The notes: generated from the letters alone by a model not told the origin. A DNA stretch of 12,485 nucleotides from CAYRNC01 sp964425645 (GCA_964425645.1 CAYRNC010000051.1:1-12485), one strand, 5' to 3'; positions 1 to 6,818 are shown, numbered from the stretch's first letter. Numbers and translations are program-made.

Positions 1-104
1 TAGTATACTAGCAACTGCAGAATATTTCCAGTTAAATTTTAGTTTGCCATTTTATAGCTTGATAAGTTAATAATTAAACAAAATCAGACTAAACTATTGC
101 CAAA

Positions 105-133
105 ATGACAGTTTTCTGCTACCTTTATATTGT
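105..133 (+). promoter_or_regulatory. weak candidate sigma-A promoter for the hyd operon
   Basis: ATGACA at 105-110 resembles the -35 hexamer (5 of 6). TATATT at 126-131 (spacing 15) or TATTGT at 128-133 (spacing 17) could be the -10. No better pair was found in 1-303, so the operon promoter is uncertain and could even lie before the window. If real, the leader before hydC would be about 165 nt. Confidence 0.22.
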
Positions 134-178
134 ACGAATTCTATATAAACAAGCGGAAATCATACCTAGAAACGATTC

Positions 179-265
179 CCATTTCCTGTATTACCTTAAT
201 CCTGAGCTCCGTGGAAATGGACAGAACAGATTGGGGGTGTATCATTTTAAGTCGTTCTGGATGAT
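179..265 (+). other. inverted repeats in the hyd operon leader
   Basis: CCATTTCC (179-186) pairs perfectly with GGAAATGG (213-220). Directly after it, CAGAAC (222-227) pairs with GTTCTG (254-259), and ATCAT (241-245) could alternatively pair with ATGAT (261-265). These elements lie in the 303-bp stretch before hydC that otherwise holds no gene. They could fold as two consecutive hairpins in the leader mRNA, but long loops (26 nt each) make chance pairing possible. No known riboswitch class was recognised. Confidence 0.3.
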
Positions 266-303
266 AGGAAAATAACAATGACAATCGAAGGAGATATGAA
301 AAA

Positions 304-804
304 ATGCAAAATGAGTGCAAATGCAACTGCAACAAAACAGACGACAAACGCTATGTCGAGCTGAAAAAGTACATAGACTCCGTCAAGGGAACCGAAGGGA
401 TCGCCATGGGAGTACTTCAGGAAGCGCAGCATATTTTTGGTTACCTGCCTTTGGAAGTACATAAATTCATCTCTGAAAACACCGGCATTCCCATTGCGGA
501 ATTGTACGGCATATCCACTTTCTATAGCCAATTTAATATCACGCCGCAGGGCAAACATCACATCGGAATCTGCCTTGGAACAGCCTGTTATGTTAGGGGT
601 GCACAGAAGATAGTCGATAAGGTTATGAAAGAATTAAGCGTCAAAGTAGGCGAAACTACCGAGGACGGACTGTTCACCGTCGACGCTACCCGTTGCCTTG
701 GATGCTGCGGGCTGGCACCTGTCATGATGATCGATGACGATGTGTACGGCAAGCTGGATGATGTGGAACGTATTCCTGCAATTCTGCAAAAGTATAGAGG
801 ATAG
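304..804 (+). CDS. hydC: NADH/NADPH-dependent [FeFe] hydrogenase, gamma subunit (NuoE-like, HydC)
   Basis: This 166-residue cytoplasmic protein has the NuoE/thioredoxin-like [2Fe-2S] ferredoxin fold. It passes electrons within the trimeric electron-bifurcating hydrogenase that couples ferredoxin and NAD(P)H to H2. Residues 17-75 form the helical N-terminal part, with the family pattern GIPIAELYGISTFYSQF. The four cluster ligands are visible as C90 and C95 (CLGTAC) and C131 and C135 (CLGCCGLAP); C134 is an extra cysteine. The ATG at 304 is preceded by AAGGAG at 288-293, a 10-nt spacing. The next gene starts 2 nt after the stop, so translation is probably coupled. Odd feature: the N-terminus MQNECKCNCN has a C-x-C-x-C run (C5, C7, C9) that I do not know from standard NuoE proteins. 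The family assignment is firm; NAD versus NADP use cannot be read from this subunit. Confidence 0.95.
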   Translation: MQNECKCNCNKTDDKRYVELKKYIDSVKGTEGIAMGVLQEAQHIFGYLPLEVHKFISENTGIPIAELYGISTFYSQFNITPQGKHHIGICLGTACYVRGAQKIVDKVMKELSVKVGETTEDGLFTVDATRCLGCCGLAPVMMIDDDVYGKLDDVERIPAILQKYRG

Positions 805-806
805 AG

Positions 807-2660
807 GTGTCGGATATGAATAGTGTAAACGTATTAAAAGACATTAAAGCGAAAGCTTTGGCAAACGCCGGTACCAAAGACGGATATCGGGTAGTGGTGG
901 GAATGGCTACCTGCGGAATTTCTGCCGGTGCAAAGCCGGTTCTCGAAACTATTAAAAATGAAATTGATTCCAAGGGAGTCAAGAATGTTCAGGTAGACCC
1001 GACAGGGTGCATAGGTATGTGCGGCTATGAGCCTATCGTAGAGGTATATGAAAAAGGCAAGGACAAAGTCACATACATACATGTTGATTCGGAAAAAGCC
1101 GGCCGCATCGTAGAAGAGCATCTTATAAAAGGTCAACCCGTCGCGGATTATACAATAGGCGGAGGCGAGGGAGGCAAACTCGTAAACCTGGACGACATTC
1201 AATTTTATAAGAAACAAAAGCGGGTTGCGTTAAGAAATTGCGGCATTATTAACCCCGAAAACATAGGTGATTATCTCGCAGTTGACGGTTATCAGGCCCT
1301 TGCAAAAGCCCTGTCCATGAAACCGGATGAAGTGATAGAACTTATGAAAGCGTCTACTTTAAGAGGCAGAGGCGGAGCCGGTTTCTCCACGGGAATGAAA
1401 TGGAGCTTTGCCGCAAAGAACCAAGCCGATCAAAAATATATTGTCTGTAATGCAGACGAAGGAGACCCGGGCGCTTTTATGGACAGAAGCGTTTTGGAAG
1501 GAGACCCGCACGCTGTGCTTGAAGCCATGGTTATCGGCGGCTATGCAATCGGAGCGACTAAGGGCTTCATCTACATCAGGGCGGAATATCCTGTGGCCGT
1601 TGAAAGACTTAAAATCGCCATAGGCCAGGCCAAAGAAATGGGTCTTCTGGGTAAAAATATCCTAAACAGTGGATTCGATTTCGATATTGAAATCCGATTG
1701 GGAGCCGGTGCATTTGTATGCGGTGAGGAAACTGCACTTATAGCCTCTATTGAAGGTTTCAGAGGCATGTCAAGAAATAAACCTCCTTTCCCGGCTAACA
1801 AAGGACTCTGGGGCAAGCCCACCATTATTAACAATGTAGAAACTTTGGCCAACATACCTCAAATCATATTGAACGGACCGGAATGGTTCAAGAGCTTTGG
1901 CACAGAGAAATCTGCAGGCACTAAGGTCTTCGCTTTAGGTGGTAAAATCGCCAATACCGGCCTTGTGGAAGTTCCCATGGGAATAACCCTGAGAGAGGTC
2001 ATCTATGACGTAGGAGAAGGTTGCCTGGGAGGGAAGGCTTTTAAAGCTGTTCAAACAGGAGGTCCTTCGGGAGGTTGTATCACAACGGAAAATCTAGACA
2101 CTCCTATTGACTTTGATAACCTGGTTAAGATCGGTTCAATGATGGGTTCAGGCGGAATGATCGTAGTGGATGAGGACAACTGCATGGTGGACATAGCCCG
2201 CTTCTTCCTTGATTTTACCGTAGACGAATCCTGCGGCAAATGTACACCTTGCCGCGAAGGCACAAAGCGCATGCTTGAAATCCTGGATAAAATAACAGAA
2301 GGAAAAGGGACGATGGAAGATCTGACCATTCTGGAAGAACTGGCGGAAAACATCAAAGCAACTTCCCTTTGCGCACTCGGACAGACTGCTCCTAACCCTG
2401 TGCTTTCTACCTTGAAATACTTCCGCGACGAGTATGAAGCCCATGTAAAGGATAAAAAATGCCCGGCAGGTGTATGTCAGGCCTTGCTCGAATACTTTAT
2501 AACGGAAGACTGCACAGGCTGTACCAAATGCGCCAGAGTCTGCCCCACAAAGGCTATCTCAGGCAAGGTAAAGGAAAGGCATGTAATCAATCAGGATCTT
2601 TGTACCAAATGCGGTGCCTGCATGGATGCTTGCTCCTTTAAGGCAATCATTAGAAAATAG
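807..2660 (+). CDS. hydB: NADH/NADPH-dependent [FeFe] hydrogenase, beta subunit (NuoF-like, HydB)
   Basis: This 617-residue flavoprotein subunit binds FMN and NAD(P)H and is the site assigned to electron bifurcation in this enzyme family. Residues about 27-110 are a thioredoxin-like [2Fe-2S] domain with C36, C68 and C72. Residues about 130-540 are the NuoF core: RGRGGAGF (186-193), NADEGDPGAF (215-224), GAGAFVCGEE (299-308) and a [4Fe-4S] site with C476, C479, C482 and C522. The C-terminus is a 2x[4Fe-4S] ferredoxin domain (C569/572/575/579 and C599/602/605/609), preceded by the family motif CPAGVC (552-557). The GTG at 807 has AGAGG 6 nt upstream; an ATG at 816 has another AGAGG 8 nt upstream and is equally possible. 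The N-terminal domain looks like the HndB type of NADP-reducing hydrogenases fused to an HndC-like core. It shares the operon with hydC and hydA. Function is confident, cofactor preference is open. Confidence 0.95.
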   Translation: MSDMNSVNVLKDIKAKALANAGTKDGYRVVVGMATCGISAGAKPVLETIKNEIDSKGVKNVQVDPTGCIGMCGYEPIVEVYEKGKDKVTYIHVDSEKAGRIVEEHLIKGQPVADYTIGGGEGGKLVNLDDIQFYKKQKRVALRNCGIINPENIGDYLAVDGYQALAKALSMKPDEVIELMKASTLRGRGGAGFSTGMKWSFAAKNQADQKYIVCNADEGDPGAFMDRSVLEGDPHAVLEAMVIGGYAIGATKGFIYIRAEYPVAVERLKIAIGQAKEMGLLGKNILNSGFDFDIEIRLGAGAFVCGEETALIASIEGFRGMSRNKPPFPANKGLWGKPTIINNVETLANIPQIILNGPEWFKSFGTEKSAGTKVFALGGKIANTGLVEVPMGITLREVIYDVGEGCLGGKAFKAVQTGGPSGGCITTENLDTPIDFDNLVKIGSMMGSGGMIVVDEDNCMVDIARFFLDFTVDESCGKCTPCREGTKRMLEILDKITEGKGTMEDLTILEELAENIKATSLCALGQTAPNPVLSTLKYFRDEYEAHVKDKKCPAGVCQALLEYFITEDCTGCTKCARVCPTKAISGKVKERHVINQDLCTKCGACMDACSFKAIIRK

Positions 2661-2668
2661 GAGGACGA

Positions 2669-4459
2669 GTGAGAATCATGGATAATAAGGATAGAGTAAA
2701 CGTAACCATAAATGGGATACCGGTCAGCGTTCCTAGCGACTACACAGCTCTACTTGCCGCAAAAGAAGTCGGCATTGACATCCCCACTCTCTGCTACTTA
2801 AAAGATGTAAATGAGATAGGGGCATGTCGTGTATGCGTCGTAGAGGCAGACATTAACGGTGTCCCCATGAAGAACCTTCCCGCCTCCTGTGTTCTTCAGG
2901 TTCAGGAAGGAATGAACATTAAAACAAACACTGCCAGGGTTAGAAACGCCGTCAGAAAGAACGTCGAGCTAATCCTTGCCAACCATAACAGAGAGTGCCT
3001 TACCTGCAGAAGGAACGGCACCTGTGAACTGCAAAAACTCTGTGATGAACTGGGAATCACAGACGTGCCTTACGATGGTGAAATGAGAAAACCCGTACTT
3101 GATGAGCTTTCACATTCCATCGTCAGGGATTCCAGTAAATGCATCCTCTGCGGACGCTGTATCAGCACATGTAAAGAAGTCCAAGGCATAGGGGTATTGG
3201 ATTTCACAAAAAGAGGCTTTAATACCGAGGTGGCCCCTGCTTTTGATTACAGCATGAGGGATGTAAACTGCGTCTTCTGCGGACAGTGCATAAACGCATG
3301 CCCGGTCGCGGCTTTACGAGAAAAGAATCACATTGATGATGTTTGGGCTGCTTTGGACGATCCCGATAAGTTCGTTATCGTACAGACCGCCCCTGCCGTA
3401 AGGGCTTCCTTAGGTGAAGAATTTGGACTTCCGGTAGGGACAGCAGTTACCGGCAGGATGGTCACTGCGCTTAGAAGAATGGGATTTGACAAGGTCTTTG
3501 ACACAAACTTCAGCGCCGACCTTACGATTCTGGAAGAGGGAACCGAACTTCTGCACAGGGTGACAACCGGAGGGGTCCTCCCGATGATCACCTCATGTTC
3601 ACCGGGCTGGATCCGCTATTGCGAGATCAACTACCCGGATTTCCTGGATAACCTTTCAACCTGCAAGTCACCTCAGCAGATGATGGGGGCCCTGGTTAAG
3701 ACCTATTACGCTGAAAAATTCAACATTGACCCCAAGAAGATAGTTAGCGTCTCCGTCATGCCTTGTATTGCAAAGAAAACCGAGGCAACAAGACCTGAAA
3801 TGGGCAGAAACGGAATTCAGGACATCGATATCGTTTTAACCACAAGAGAACTGGGAGATATGATCAAGCAGGCCAGAATTAATTTCAACAGTCTGCCTGA
3901 AGAAGAGCCTGACAGCATCCTGGGAGACTACTCCGGAGCAGCCGTTATATTCGGAAACACAGGAGGGGTTATGGAGGCCGCTTTAAGAACAGTAGCTGAC
4001 ATTCTTACAGGTGAAAGCCTTACTGCTATCGAATATGACGATGTAAGGGGCCTTGAAGGGGTAAAGGAAACAAGTGTTACCCTTCCTATCGGCGGAGAAC
4101 CGACAGAAATAAAGGTTGCTGTGGCCCATGGCACGGCCAATGCCGCTAAAGTATTGGATGCCGTTCGTGCAGGAGAAAAAGACTTCCACTTCATAGAGGT
4201 AATGGCCTGCCCCGGCGGCTGCGTACATGGAGGTGGACAGTCCCACGTTTCAGCTAAAGACAGACTTGTATTCGATCCTAAAGCCTGCAGAGCCAACGCT
4301 CTTTATTCCGAAGATGAAAGGCAGGTTATAAGGAAATCACACGATAATCCAGAGGTAAAGAAACTGTATGAAGACTACCTTAAGGAGCCCAACGGCGAAC
4401 TGTCCCATAAGCTTCTTCACACACATTATCACAAAAGAGATGTTTACTGTAAGGAATAA
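2669..4459 (+). CDS. hydA: [FeFe] hydrogenase catalytic subunit (HydA), TSCSP variant
   Basis: This 596-residue subunit carries the H-cluster and makes or oxidises H2 in the cytoplasm. Cluster sites in order are: plant-type [2Fe-2S] (C42, C53, C56, C74); His-ligated [4Fe-4S] (H106, C110, C113, C119); a 2x[4Fe-4S] domain (C158/161/164/168 and C201/204/207/211); and the H-cluster domain (about 235-570). L2 is VMPCIAKKTE with C366 and L3 is EVMACPGGCVHGGG with C514 and C518, both as expected. L1 reads TSCSPGW (308-314) instead of the textbook TSCCPGW, so the second cysteine of the pair is Ser311. The GTG at 2669 lies 4 nt after AGGAGG (2659-2664); the ATG at 2678 lies 13 nt after it, so the start is uncertain by three codons. 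It follows hydB by 8 nt. The HydE/F/G maturases needed to build the H-cluster are not in the window. Confidence 0.96.
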   Translation: MRIMDNKDRVNVTINGIPVSVPSDYTALLAAKEVGIDIPTLCYLKDVNEIGACRVCVVEADINGVPMKNLPASCVLQVQEGMNIKTNTARVRNAVRKNVELILANHNRECLTCRRNGTCELQKLCDELGITDVPYDGEMRKPVLDELSHSIVRDSSKCILCGRCISTCKEVQGIGVLDFTKRGFNTEVAPAFDYSMRDVNCVFCGQCINACPVAALREKNHIDDVWAALDDPDKFVIVQTAPAVRASLGEEFGLPVGTAVTGRMVTALRRMGFDKVFDTNFSADLTILEEGTELLHRVTTGGVLPMITSCSPGWIRYCEINYPDFLDNLSTCKSPQQMMGALVKTYYAEKFNIDPKKIVSVSVMPCIAKKTEATRPEMGRNGIQDIDIVLTTRELGDMIKQARINFNSLPEEEPDSILGDYSGAAVIFGNTGGVMEAALRTVADILTGESLTAIEYDDVRGLEGVKETSVTLPIGGEPTEIKVAVAHGTANAAKVLDAVRAGEKDFHFIEVMACPGGCVHGGGQSHVSAKDRLVFDPKACRANALYSEDERQVIRKSHDNPEVKKLYEDYLKEPNGELSHKLLHTHYHKRDVYCKE

Positions 4460-4468
4460 ATGATAGAG

Positions 4469-4495
4469 AATGGCCCCTCGGGGCCATTTTTCTCC
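4469..4495 (+). terminator. intrinsic terminator of the hyd operon
   Basis: AATGGCCC (4469-4476) pairs with GGGCCATT (4481-4488) around a CTCG tetraloop, followed by a T-rich tract ending TTTTTCTCC. It starts 10 nt after the hydA stop codon. The reverse strand lacks a T tract after the stem, so it should work only for the + strand. Confidence 0.92.
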
Positions 4496-4508
4496 TTCTC
4501 CTTCGAGG

Positions 4509-4550
4509 CACGGGAAGTGCGGGCGGGTTAGCCCTCCGGCTCTTCCCGTG
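4509..4550. repeat. GC-rich imperfect hairpin between convergent genes
   Basis: CACGGGAAG (4509-4517) is perfectly complementary to CTTCCCGTG (4542-4550). A small inner pairing, GGGC (4521-4524) with GCCC (4531-4534), lies inside the loop. It sits between the hydA terminator and the stop codon of the convergent kinase gene. Neither strand shows a T tract right after the outer stem, so it is not a classical terminator. It may still help end kinase transcripts or protect 3' ends. Confidence 0.55.
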
Positions 4551-4568
4551 AAGTATTAATTATCCCAA

Positions 4569-6239
4569 TCAATGAACGAGGATGCTGCCGCCTATAAATT
4601 CTCTTAGAATTGAATTATTCGCTATAGCCTCATCGCCTTCTACAACTCGGAAAAAACGTAAAAATTTCAATAAACGAATCGTCTCGCTGTAAGCCTTATC
4701 ATCCGGGGAAATGGACTCCAATAAAGGCTGTGCATATTTTTTTAAGACTGAAAGCTCATATATCAAGGAGGAATTAAAGAAAATATCTGCTTCACCGTTG
4801 TATGGGAATATATTTCTATCCTCTCCGGCCCTGACCTTGGGCCACTGTTCGATCGTATATTGGGCAGGATAGCCCCGAAATTCATGATCCCTGACGATAC
4901 GCCTAAGCAATCTTGCATCGGTCGTGGGAATCCGGTTATGATTGTCGATATTCAACTGGGTCAACGGGCTTATATATATTTTGTATTTTGCCTCCGCCGG
5001 AATACGCTCTGTTAAAGTTTCATTCAATCCATGAATACCTTCAATTACTATAGGCTGCCCCTTTCTCGCTTTGGTAATTCGCTTTCCGAATTCCTTTCTT
5101 CCTTCTCTGAAATTGAATACGGGCAAATCCACTGTTTCACCGGCAAGGAGGGCGTTCATATTATCGTTGAACAGATCTATATCCAGGGCTTCAATATCCT
5201 CGAAATTTAGTTCCCCGTTTGGAAGTACAGGCGTTTCATGGCGCTCAACAAAGTAGTCGTCCGTACCGAGGTAAAGGGGTTTTTGTCCGATGACCATAAG
5301 CTGAATGCAAAGGCGTTTGGCAAAGGAGGTCTTACCGGAGGATGTAGGCCCGGTAATTAAGATTATGCGCTTTCTGTTCTTACGAATAATATCTGCGATC
5401 TTTACTATTTTTTTATCGTGGAGAGCCTCCGATACCTGAATAATCTCATTGTGTTCTCCTTTTTCTATTATCTGGTTCAATTCTCCCACATAGGATATAC
5501 CCATAAGATTTCCCCATTTTTTTGCCTCGCCAAAGGCCTGATACAGCTTGTTTTCATCGCGAAATCGGGGAACGCTGTCCGGTTCAAGGGTAGATGGAAA
5601 TCTTAAAAGGACGCCATTTCGATGCCTCCTGAGTTCAAAGTGCTCCAGATAGCCTGAAGAAGGCACCATCTGTCCGTAAAAAAAATTCATAAACCCGTCA
5701 CACATGTAGATAGGAACCGTCTCCACCATAGAGGCACGTGCGAGCATTCTCAGTTTTTCACCATGATCTCCTGCCGACAGAAGCTGGGTAGCTTCTTCTT
5801 TACCGAGAGTGCTTTTAACAAAAGGCAGGTCGGCATTCACAATTTCCTTCATCCGAGCCTCAATCTTTGCAACAATTTCGTCGGTAACAGTTTTTTTCAG
5901 CTTGATTTCTGTATACAGCCCTTTGTTCAAAGAGTTTTCTATTAAAACCTTAACCTTTCCGCACACATCATTGACAGCCTTAAGATAAATGAAAGAAATA
6001 CTGCGTTGATAGATCAAATTGGCAGAGTGGTTTCTATTATCCAGAAACGTTACGGAGCAAGGTTCATTAATAGGCTTATTCAGCTCTGTAACTAAGTTAT
6101 TGACCTTTGCCGCAAGTATACGGTACGGTAGGTCCTTTTGATATTGCTTCACCAAGTCCTCAAGTAAAGCACCCTTCAAAACGGTGATGCTTATGGGTGA
6201 GTTGTCCGGTGCAGTCTTTAGTGTTACGTTTAATTTCAC
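4569..6239 (-). CDS. uridine kinase/phosphoribulokinase-like nucleoside kinase with ThrRS-like N-terminal region
   Basis: This 556-residue cytoplasmic protein probably phosphorylates a nucleoside such as uridine using ATP or GTP. Residues 1-65 resemble a TGS/ubiquitin-like domain (ILAAKVNNLVTELN). Residues about 75-240 resemble the second additional domain of threonyl-tRNA synthetase. Residues about 285-490 are the P-loop kinase: Walker A GPTSSGKTS (297-305), DDYF (327-330) typical of uridine kinases, and IEGIHGLN (399-406). This architecture is common in Clostridia, annotated simply as nucleoside kinase. I chose the GTG at 6239 because AAGGAG stands 8 nt upstream of it. The frame stays open to a TTG at 6338, but that extension has no good binding site and overlaps the divergent gene. 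It is transcribed alone, convergent to the hydrogenase operon. The substrate is not proven by sequence; it is much longer than a classical Udk (about 210 residues). Confidence 0.88.
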   Translation of the reverse strand: MKLNVTLKTAPDNSPISITVLKGALLEDLVKQYQKDLPYRILAAKVNNLVTELNKPINEPCSVTFLDNRNHSANLIYQRSISFIYLKAVNDVCGKVKVLIENSLNKGLYTEIKLKKTVTDEIVAKIEARMKEIVNADLPFVKSTLGKEEATQLLSAGDHGEKLRMLARASMVETVPIYMCDGFMNFFYGQMVPSSGYLEHFELRRHRNGVLLRFPSTLEPDSVPRFRDENKLYQAFGEAKKWGNLMGISYVGELNQIIEKGEHNEIIQVSEALHDKKIVKIADIIRKNRKRIILITGPTSSGKTSFAKRLCIQLMVIGQKPLYLGTDDYFVERHETPVLPNGELNFEDIEALDIDLFNDNMNALLAGETVDLPVFNFREGRKEFGKRITKARKGQPIVIEGIHGLNETLTERIPAEAKYKIYISPLTQLNIDNHNRIPTTDARLLRRIVRDHEFRGYPAQYTIEQWPKVRAGEDRNIFPYNGEADIFFNSSLIYELSVLKKYAQPLLESISPDDKAYSETIRLLKFLRFFRVVEGDEAIANNSILREFIGGSILVH

Positions 6240-6340
6240 AGGTATTTCTCCTTCATTTCTTGTAAAATTATCATCGTAGTTTAATCTTATCATATTATTC
6301 TTGTATTTGGAGAAAATCCTAATGGAAAGGGGTGACAACC

Positions 6341-6541
6341 TTGAAAAGTTTTACACTTGTTTTAATAATTATCGGGGCAATAAACTGGGGTTTGATCGGG
6401 TTTCTTCAATATGATTTAATAGCAACTATTTTTGGGGGTCCGTTTTCTGCAGCAACCAGGATGATTTACGTTGTTGTAGGGCTTTCCGGCCTTTATGCAA
6501 TATCATTCTTTTTCAAACGTAAAAAGCACGGGATCGCATAA
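6341..6541 (+). CDS. DUF378 family small membrane protein
   Basis: This 66-residue protein has two predicted membrane segments (about 4-22 and 37-57), separated by a short loop with F-G-G-P and followed by a positively charged tail (FKRKKHG). The start of the first helix, IIGAINWGLIGF, is the hallmark of DUF378 proteins, which have no known function. I prefer the TTG at 6341, which has AAAGGGG ending 8 nt upstream. The GTG at 6332 in the same frame is part of that binding site. It diverges from the nucleoside kinase gene, with about 100 bp between the two starts. The family call is strong from the conserved N-I-W-G-like helix. Confidence 0.85.
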   Translation: MKSFTLVLIIIGAINWGLIGFLQYDLIATIFGGPFSAATRMIYVVVGLSGLYAISFFFKRKKHGIA

Positions 6542-6564
6542 AAAAATTTCACTACAAAATATTC

Positions 6565-6593
6565 TTGACAATGTCCATTATTCTCGTTAAAAT
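6565..6593 (+). promoter_or_regulatory. near-consensus sigma-A promoter
   Basis: TTGACA (6565-6570) is a perfect -35, then 17 nt, then TAAAAT (6588-6593), one mismatch from the -10 consensus. Transcription should begin near 6600, just downstream of the DUF378 stop codon. It runs almost at once into the hairpin at 6617-6642. It may serve a short RNA, or the paaK gene further on with the hairpin as an attenuator. Confidence 0.7.
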
Positions 6594-6616
6594 TCAATTA
6601 GAGCTGAACATCTGGT

Positions 6617-6650
6617 CTTCCCGTCTCATGCGAGACGGGAAGGTTCTTTT
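6617..6650 (+). terminator. intrinsic terminator or attenuator hairpin
   Basis: CTTCCCGTCTC (6617-6627) pairs perfectly over 11 bp with GAGACGGGAAG (6632-6642) around the loop ATGC, followed by GTTCTTTTG. The U-rich tail exists only in the + direction. It could end the DUF378 transcript (76 nt after the stop codon) and also the transcript from the promoter at 6565-6593. Confidence 0.78.
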
Positions 6651-6661
6651 GTATTCAAGTA

Positions 6662-6781
6662 CTATACACATCTTCCTGCGCTGAAACCAAAGTTCCCGCA
6701 GCCGCAGAACAACACGACCAACAGCAGGAAAAAGAAAAGAAGGCTGTCATCGATGCCGCCGCATCTATTATGATACCCCAT
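6662..6781 (-). CDS. 39-residue Gly/Cys-rich single-helix membrane peptide
   Basis: This short reading frame encodes a charged, glycine-rich start (MGYHNRCGGIDDS), a strongly hydrophobic helix (residues 14-25, Leu/Phe/Val) and a C-x-C-rich tail (FCGCGNFGF, then C38). A textbook binding site, AAAGGAGG, stands about 8 nt before the ATG at 6781, so it is very probably translated. The overall shape recalls the tiny hydrophobic Gly-rich peptides found in spore-forming Firmicutes (for example the YjcZ type), but I do not recognise an exact family. Its -10 region (6811-6818 on the complement) reads CATACAAT, which fits mother-cell sporulation sigma factors. It is divergent from paaK: the two start codons are 72 bp apart. 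The function is unknown; a role in spore or membrane biology is inference. Confidence 0.72.
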   Translation of the reverse strand: MGYHNRCGGIDDSLLFFFLLLVVLFCGCGNFGFSAGRCV

Positions 6782-6809
6782 ATAGTATTACCTCCTTTGA
6801 GATTTTATA

Positions 6810-6818
6810 TATTGTATG
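6810..6818 (-). promoter_or_regulatory. sporulation-type (sigma-E/sigma-K-like) -10 element
   Basis: The complement reads CATACAATA. This matches the sigma-K -10 pattern CATANNNTA and the sigma-E -10 pattern CATACAAT known from Bacillus. It would start transcription about 20 nt before the ATG of the 39-residue gene. The -35 side is not convincing: an AC lies about 17 nt upstream. An overlapping sigma-A reading (TTGTGT, 18 nt, TAAAAT) is also possible. Confidence 0.4.

Noticed and set aside
59..81. Rex-like operator (TTGATAA ... TTAAACAA) before the hyd operon
   Set aside because: The inner TTAATAATTAA is a palindrome, but the half-sites do not fit the Rex pattern TTGTTAANNNNTTAACAA in spacing or bases. 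In such AT-rich DNA this is easily chance.
278..364. 28-codon frame starting at ATG 278, overlapping the hydC start in another frame
   Set aside because: Its binding site (AGGA) is weak, it consumes the hydC ribosome binding site, and the peptide has no recognisable pattern. A leader peptide cannot be excluded but is not supported.
834..1217. Long minus-strand frame inside hydB (also similar ones at 2148-2444, 3928-4296 and 11053-11334)
   Set aside because: These are frames on the opposite strand or another phase of well-supported genes, with no recognisable protein pattern or binding site.
4509..4550. Bidirectional terminator for the kinase gene
   Set aside because: The minus strand has no T tract after the outer stem; only structural pairing is seen, so it is listed as a hairpin.
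6240..6338. 33-codon N-terminal extension of the nucleoside kinase up to a TTG
   Set aside because: There is no binding site before the TTG, the extension has no domain similarity, and a good AAGGAG serves the GTG at 6239.
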